A stretch of 26,128 nucleotides of DNA from Nitriliruptoraceae bacterium (GTDB taxonomy: Bacteria; Actinomycetota; Nitriliruptoria; Nitriliruptorales; Nitriliruptoraceae). The notes under the pieces are model-generated. The model was not told the origin of the DNA. It did no database searches and saw nothing but the letters and a program-made list of their open reading frames with translations. Of this stretch, positions 25,272 to 26,128 are shown piece after piece; within the stretch, counting starts at the first letter, position 1; every line of letters starts with the position of its first letter. The stretch spans positions 1 through 26,128 of the forward strand of contig SLLJ01000138.1 of the NCBI GenBank assembly GCA_007134165.1, read 5' to 3'. The translations under genes and the position numbers were made by a program.

Positions 25272-25312
25272 CCCGCCGTCCCTTCGGAGGCCGTCATCGG
25301 CCGAGGTCACCC

Positions 25313-26128
25313 ATGCCCGCACCCTCCGCTCCGGCCTCCCGCCTCGCCCGGGTCCTGCCACTCGTCCTGGCGGCGGGCCTGGCCCTCACGCTGGTTCCCC
25401 TGGGGTCACTGCACCCGGCGGCGCACACGGTGGCCTGGGCCGAGCCGTCCTCGCAGGAACTGCGCGAACAGGCCCGGACCGCCCAGGAGCGCCTCGACGA
25501 ACTCGAGGAGGCGCAGAGCCTCGCGGTCGAGCGCTACCTGCAGGCCGAGGAGGCGGCGCAGGCCGTGCAGGCACGGATCGAGGAGATCGAGGCCGAGCTC
25601 CGGGCCCTGGACGTCGACCTCGACACGCTGACCGTGTCCACCAACGACCACGTGCGCCGAATGCACGTGCACGGCCCGACCCTGGAGCTGTCGCTGGTGT
25701 TCATCGCTGGCGACCTCAACGACGCCAGCGCCCGCGCCGCCACGCTGCGGCGGATCCTGGCCAGCCAGCAGGTCGACCTGGCATCGCTCGAGGCGACGCG
25801 CGTCACCGTCGCCGCGCTCGAGGCCGAGCTGCGCGATCGTCACGAAGCCGCCGCCGCCAGTGTCGCCACCCTCGCCGAGCGGCGCGACGAGGTCGAGGCC
25901 ACCATCCAGGCCCAGCAGGCCGAGATCGCCGAGCTCGAGGAGCGCATCGCGGCCGCCGTCGCCCGCGAGGAGGAGGAGCGCCGGCGGCGTGAGCAGGAGC
26001 GCCTGCGCCGCGAGGCCGAGGAGCGCCGTCGGGCCGAGCAGGAGGCCGCCCGGCAGGCCGCCGCAGCCGCCAACAGCAGCAACGGAGGCAGCAGCAGCAG
26101 CAGCTCCGGCGGCAGCAGCAGCTCCGGC
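25313..26128 (+). CDS. Secreted coiled-coil protein, likely N-terminal part of a cell-wall hydrolase (partial)
   Basis: 272 codons are open to the right edge with no stop. The N-terminus has an arginine or two and then a hydrophobic stretch (about 13-35), ending near HTVAWAEP, a plausible signal peptide with cleavage after AWA. Two long Glu/Arg/Ala-rich coiled coils follow (about 45-105 and 145-250), separated by a short segment (HVHGPTLELSLVFIAGDLND). The second is highly charged and runs into Ser/Gly linker from about 255. This layout is common in actinobacterial NlpC/P60 or M23 peptidoglycan hydrolases, whose catalytic domain would lie beyond the window. That is inference; no catalytic residues are visible. 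ATG at 25313 with GAGG 7 bases upstream. Confidence 0.8.
   Translation, partial: MPAPSAPASRLARVLPLVLAAGLALTLVPLGSLHPAAHTVAWAEPSSQELREQARTAQERLDELEEAQSLAVERYLQAEEAAQAVQARIEEIEAELRALDVDLDTLTVSTNDHVRRMHVHGPTLELSLVFIAGDLNDASARAATLRRILASQQVDLASLEATRVTVAALEAELRDRHEAAAASVATLAERRDEVEATIQAQQAEIAELEERIAAAVAREEEERRRREQERLRREAEERRRAEQEAARQAAAAANSSNGGSSSSSSGGSSSSG

Larger units (their letters stand above)
24742..25312. other. 571-bp intergenic region with shared repeat element (copy B)
   Basis: No supportable gene. In order: GGGGGC (24753-24758) and GCCCCC (24804-24809), which could pair in the purN leader; a TAGCAT -10-like hexamer for purN (24787-24792); the tandem hairpins (24900-25002); a perfect 20-bp palindrome (25076-25095); a stem-loop (25211-25233); and TAGTCT (25266-25271) before the secreted-protein gene. 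It lies between two divergent genes, unlike the convergent setting of copy A. Confidence 0.8.

Noticed and set aside
26070..26128. AGC-rich simple sequence at the right edge as a separate repeat
   Set aside because: It encodes the Ser/Gly linker of the secreted protein in frame, so it is explained by coding.

Overview
The window is 26.1 kb of very GC-rich DNA (about 70% or more by eye) carrying densely packed, ordinary bacterial housekeeping genes. Many start at GTG, have GAGGAG-type ribosome binding sites, and overlap by 4 bases (GTGA). Several families point to Actinomycetota: an LpdA (Rv3303c)-type flavoprotein, a PhoU plus SenX3/RegX3-like pair, and a biotin carboxylase fused to a biotin carrier. 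The type-B, di-heme succinate dehydrogenase and the composition would fit a deep-branching class such as Nitriliruptoria, but that placement is inference.

Layout. 1-829 (+): the end of a TrkH potassium transporter and a two-helix membrane protein. 838-4231 (-): a run phoU, response regulator, sensor kinase, nth. 4372-5427 (+): an alpha/beta hydrolase diverging from phoU. 5421-7400 (-): class II fructose-1,6-bisphosphatase and a crotonase-fold protein, separated by a 15-bp tandem repeat. 7458-8279 (+): a SirB1/transglutaminase-like protein. 8296-8709 (-): a cupredoxin lipoprotein. 8878-10689 (+): acyl-CoA carboxylase alpha chain. 10723-12132 (-): LpdA-like flavoprotein. 12203-12604 (+): NTF2-like protein. 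13175-14761 (-): methylmalonyl-CoA mutase catalytic subunit. 14884-20916 (-): sdhB, sdhA, sdhC, trpS, mdh. 21031-21675 (+): a methyltransferase. 21661-24741 (-): folD, purH, purN. 25313-26128 (+): the start of a secreted coiled-coil protein, cut by the window end.

The genes join into central carbon flow: acyl-CoA carboxylation and methylmalonyl-CoA mutase lead to succinyl-CoA, succinate dehydrogenase and malate dehydrogenase continue the TCA cycle, and GlpX serves gluconeogenesis. PurN, PurH and FolD form a one-carbon/purine unit with translational coupling. PhoU with the two-component pair suggests phosphate-responsive control.

No mobile element, CRISPR array, defence locus, rRNA or tRNA gene was seen. 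The most unusual signal is non-coding. The intergenic regions 12605-13174 and 24742-25312, about 12 kb apart, share a multi-part element: two tandem imperfect hairpins (period 63-65 bp) followed, at the same distance of 81 nt, by a conserved 20-bp palindrome. Also notable are TAGNNT -10-like hexamers upstream of most transcription units, two of them symmetric between divergent genes, and two genes (nth and the SirB1-like gene) that look leaderless.
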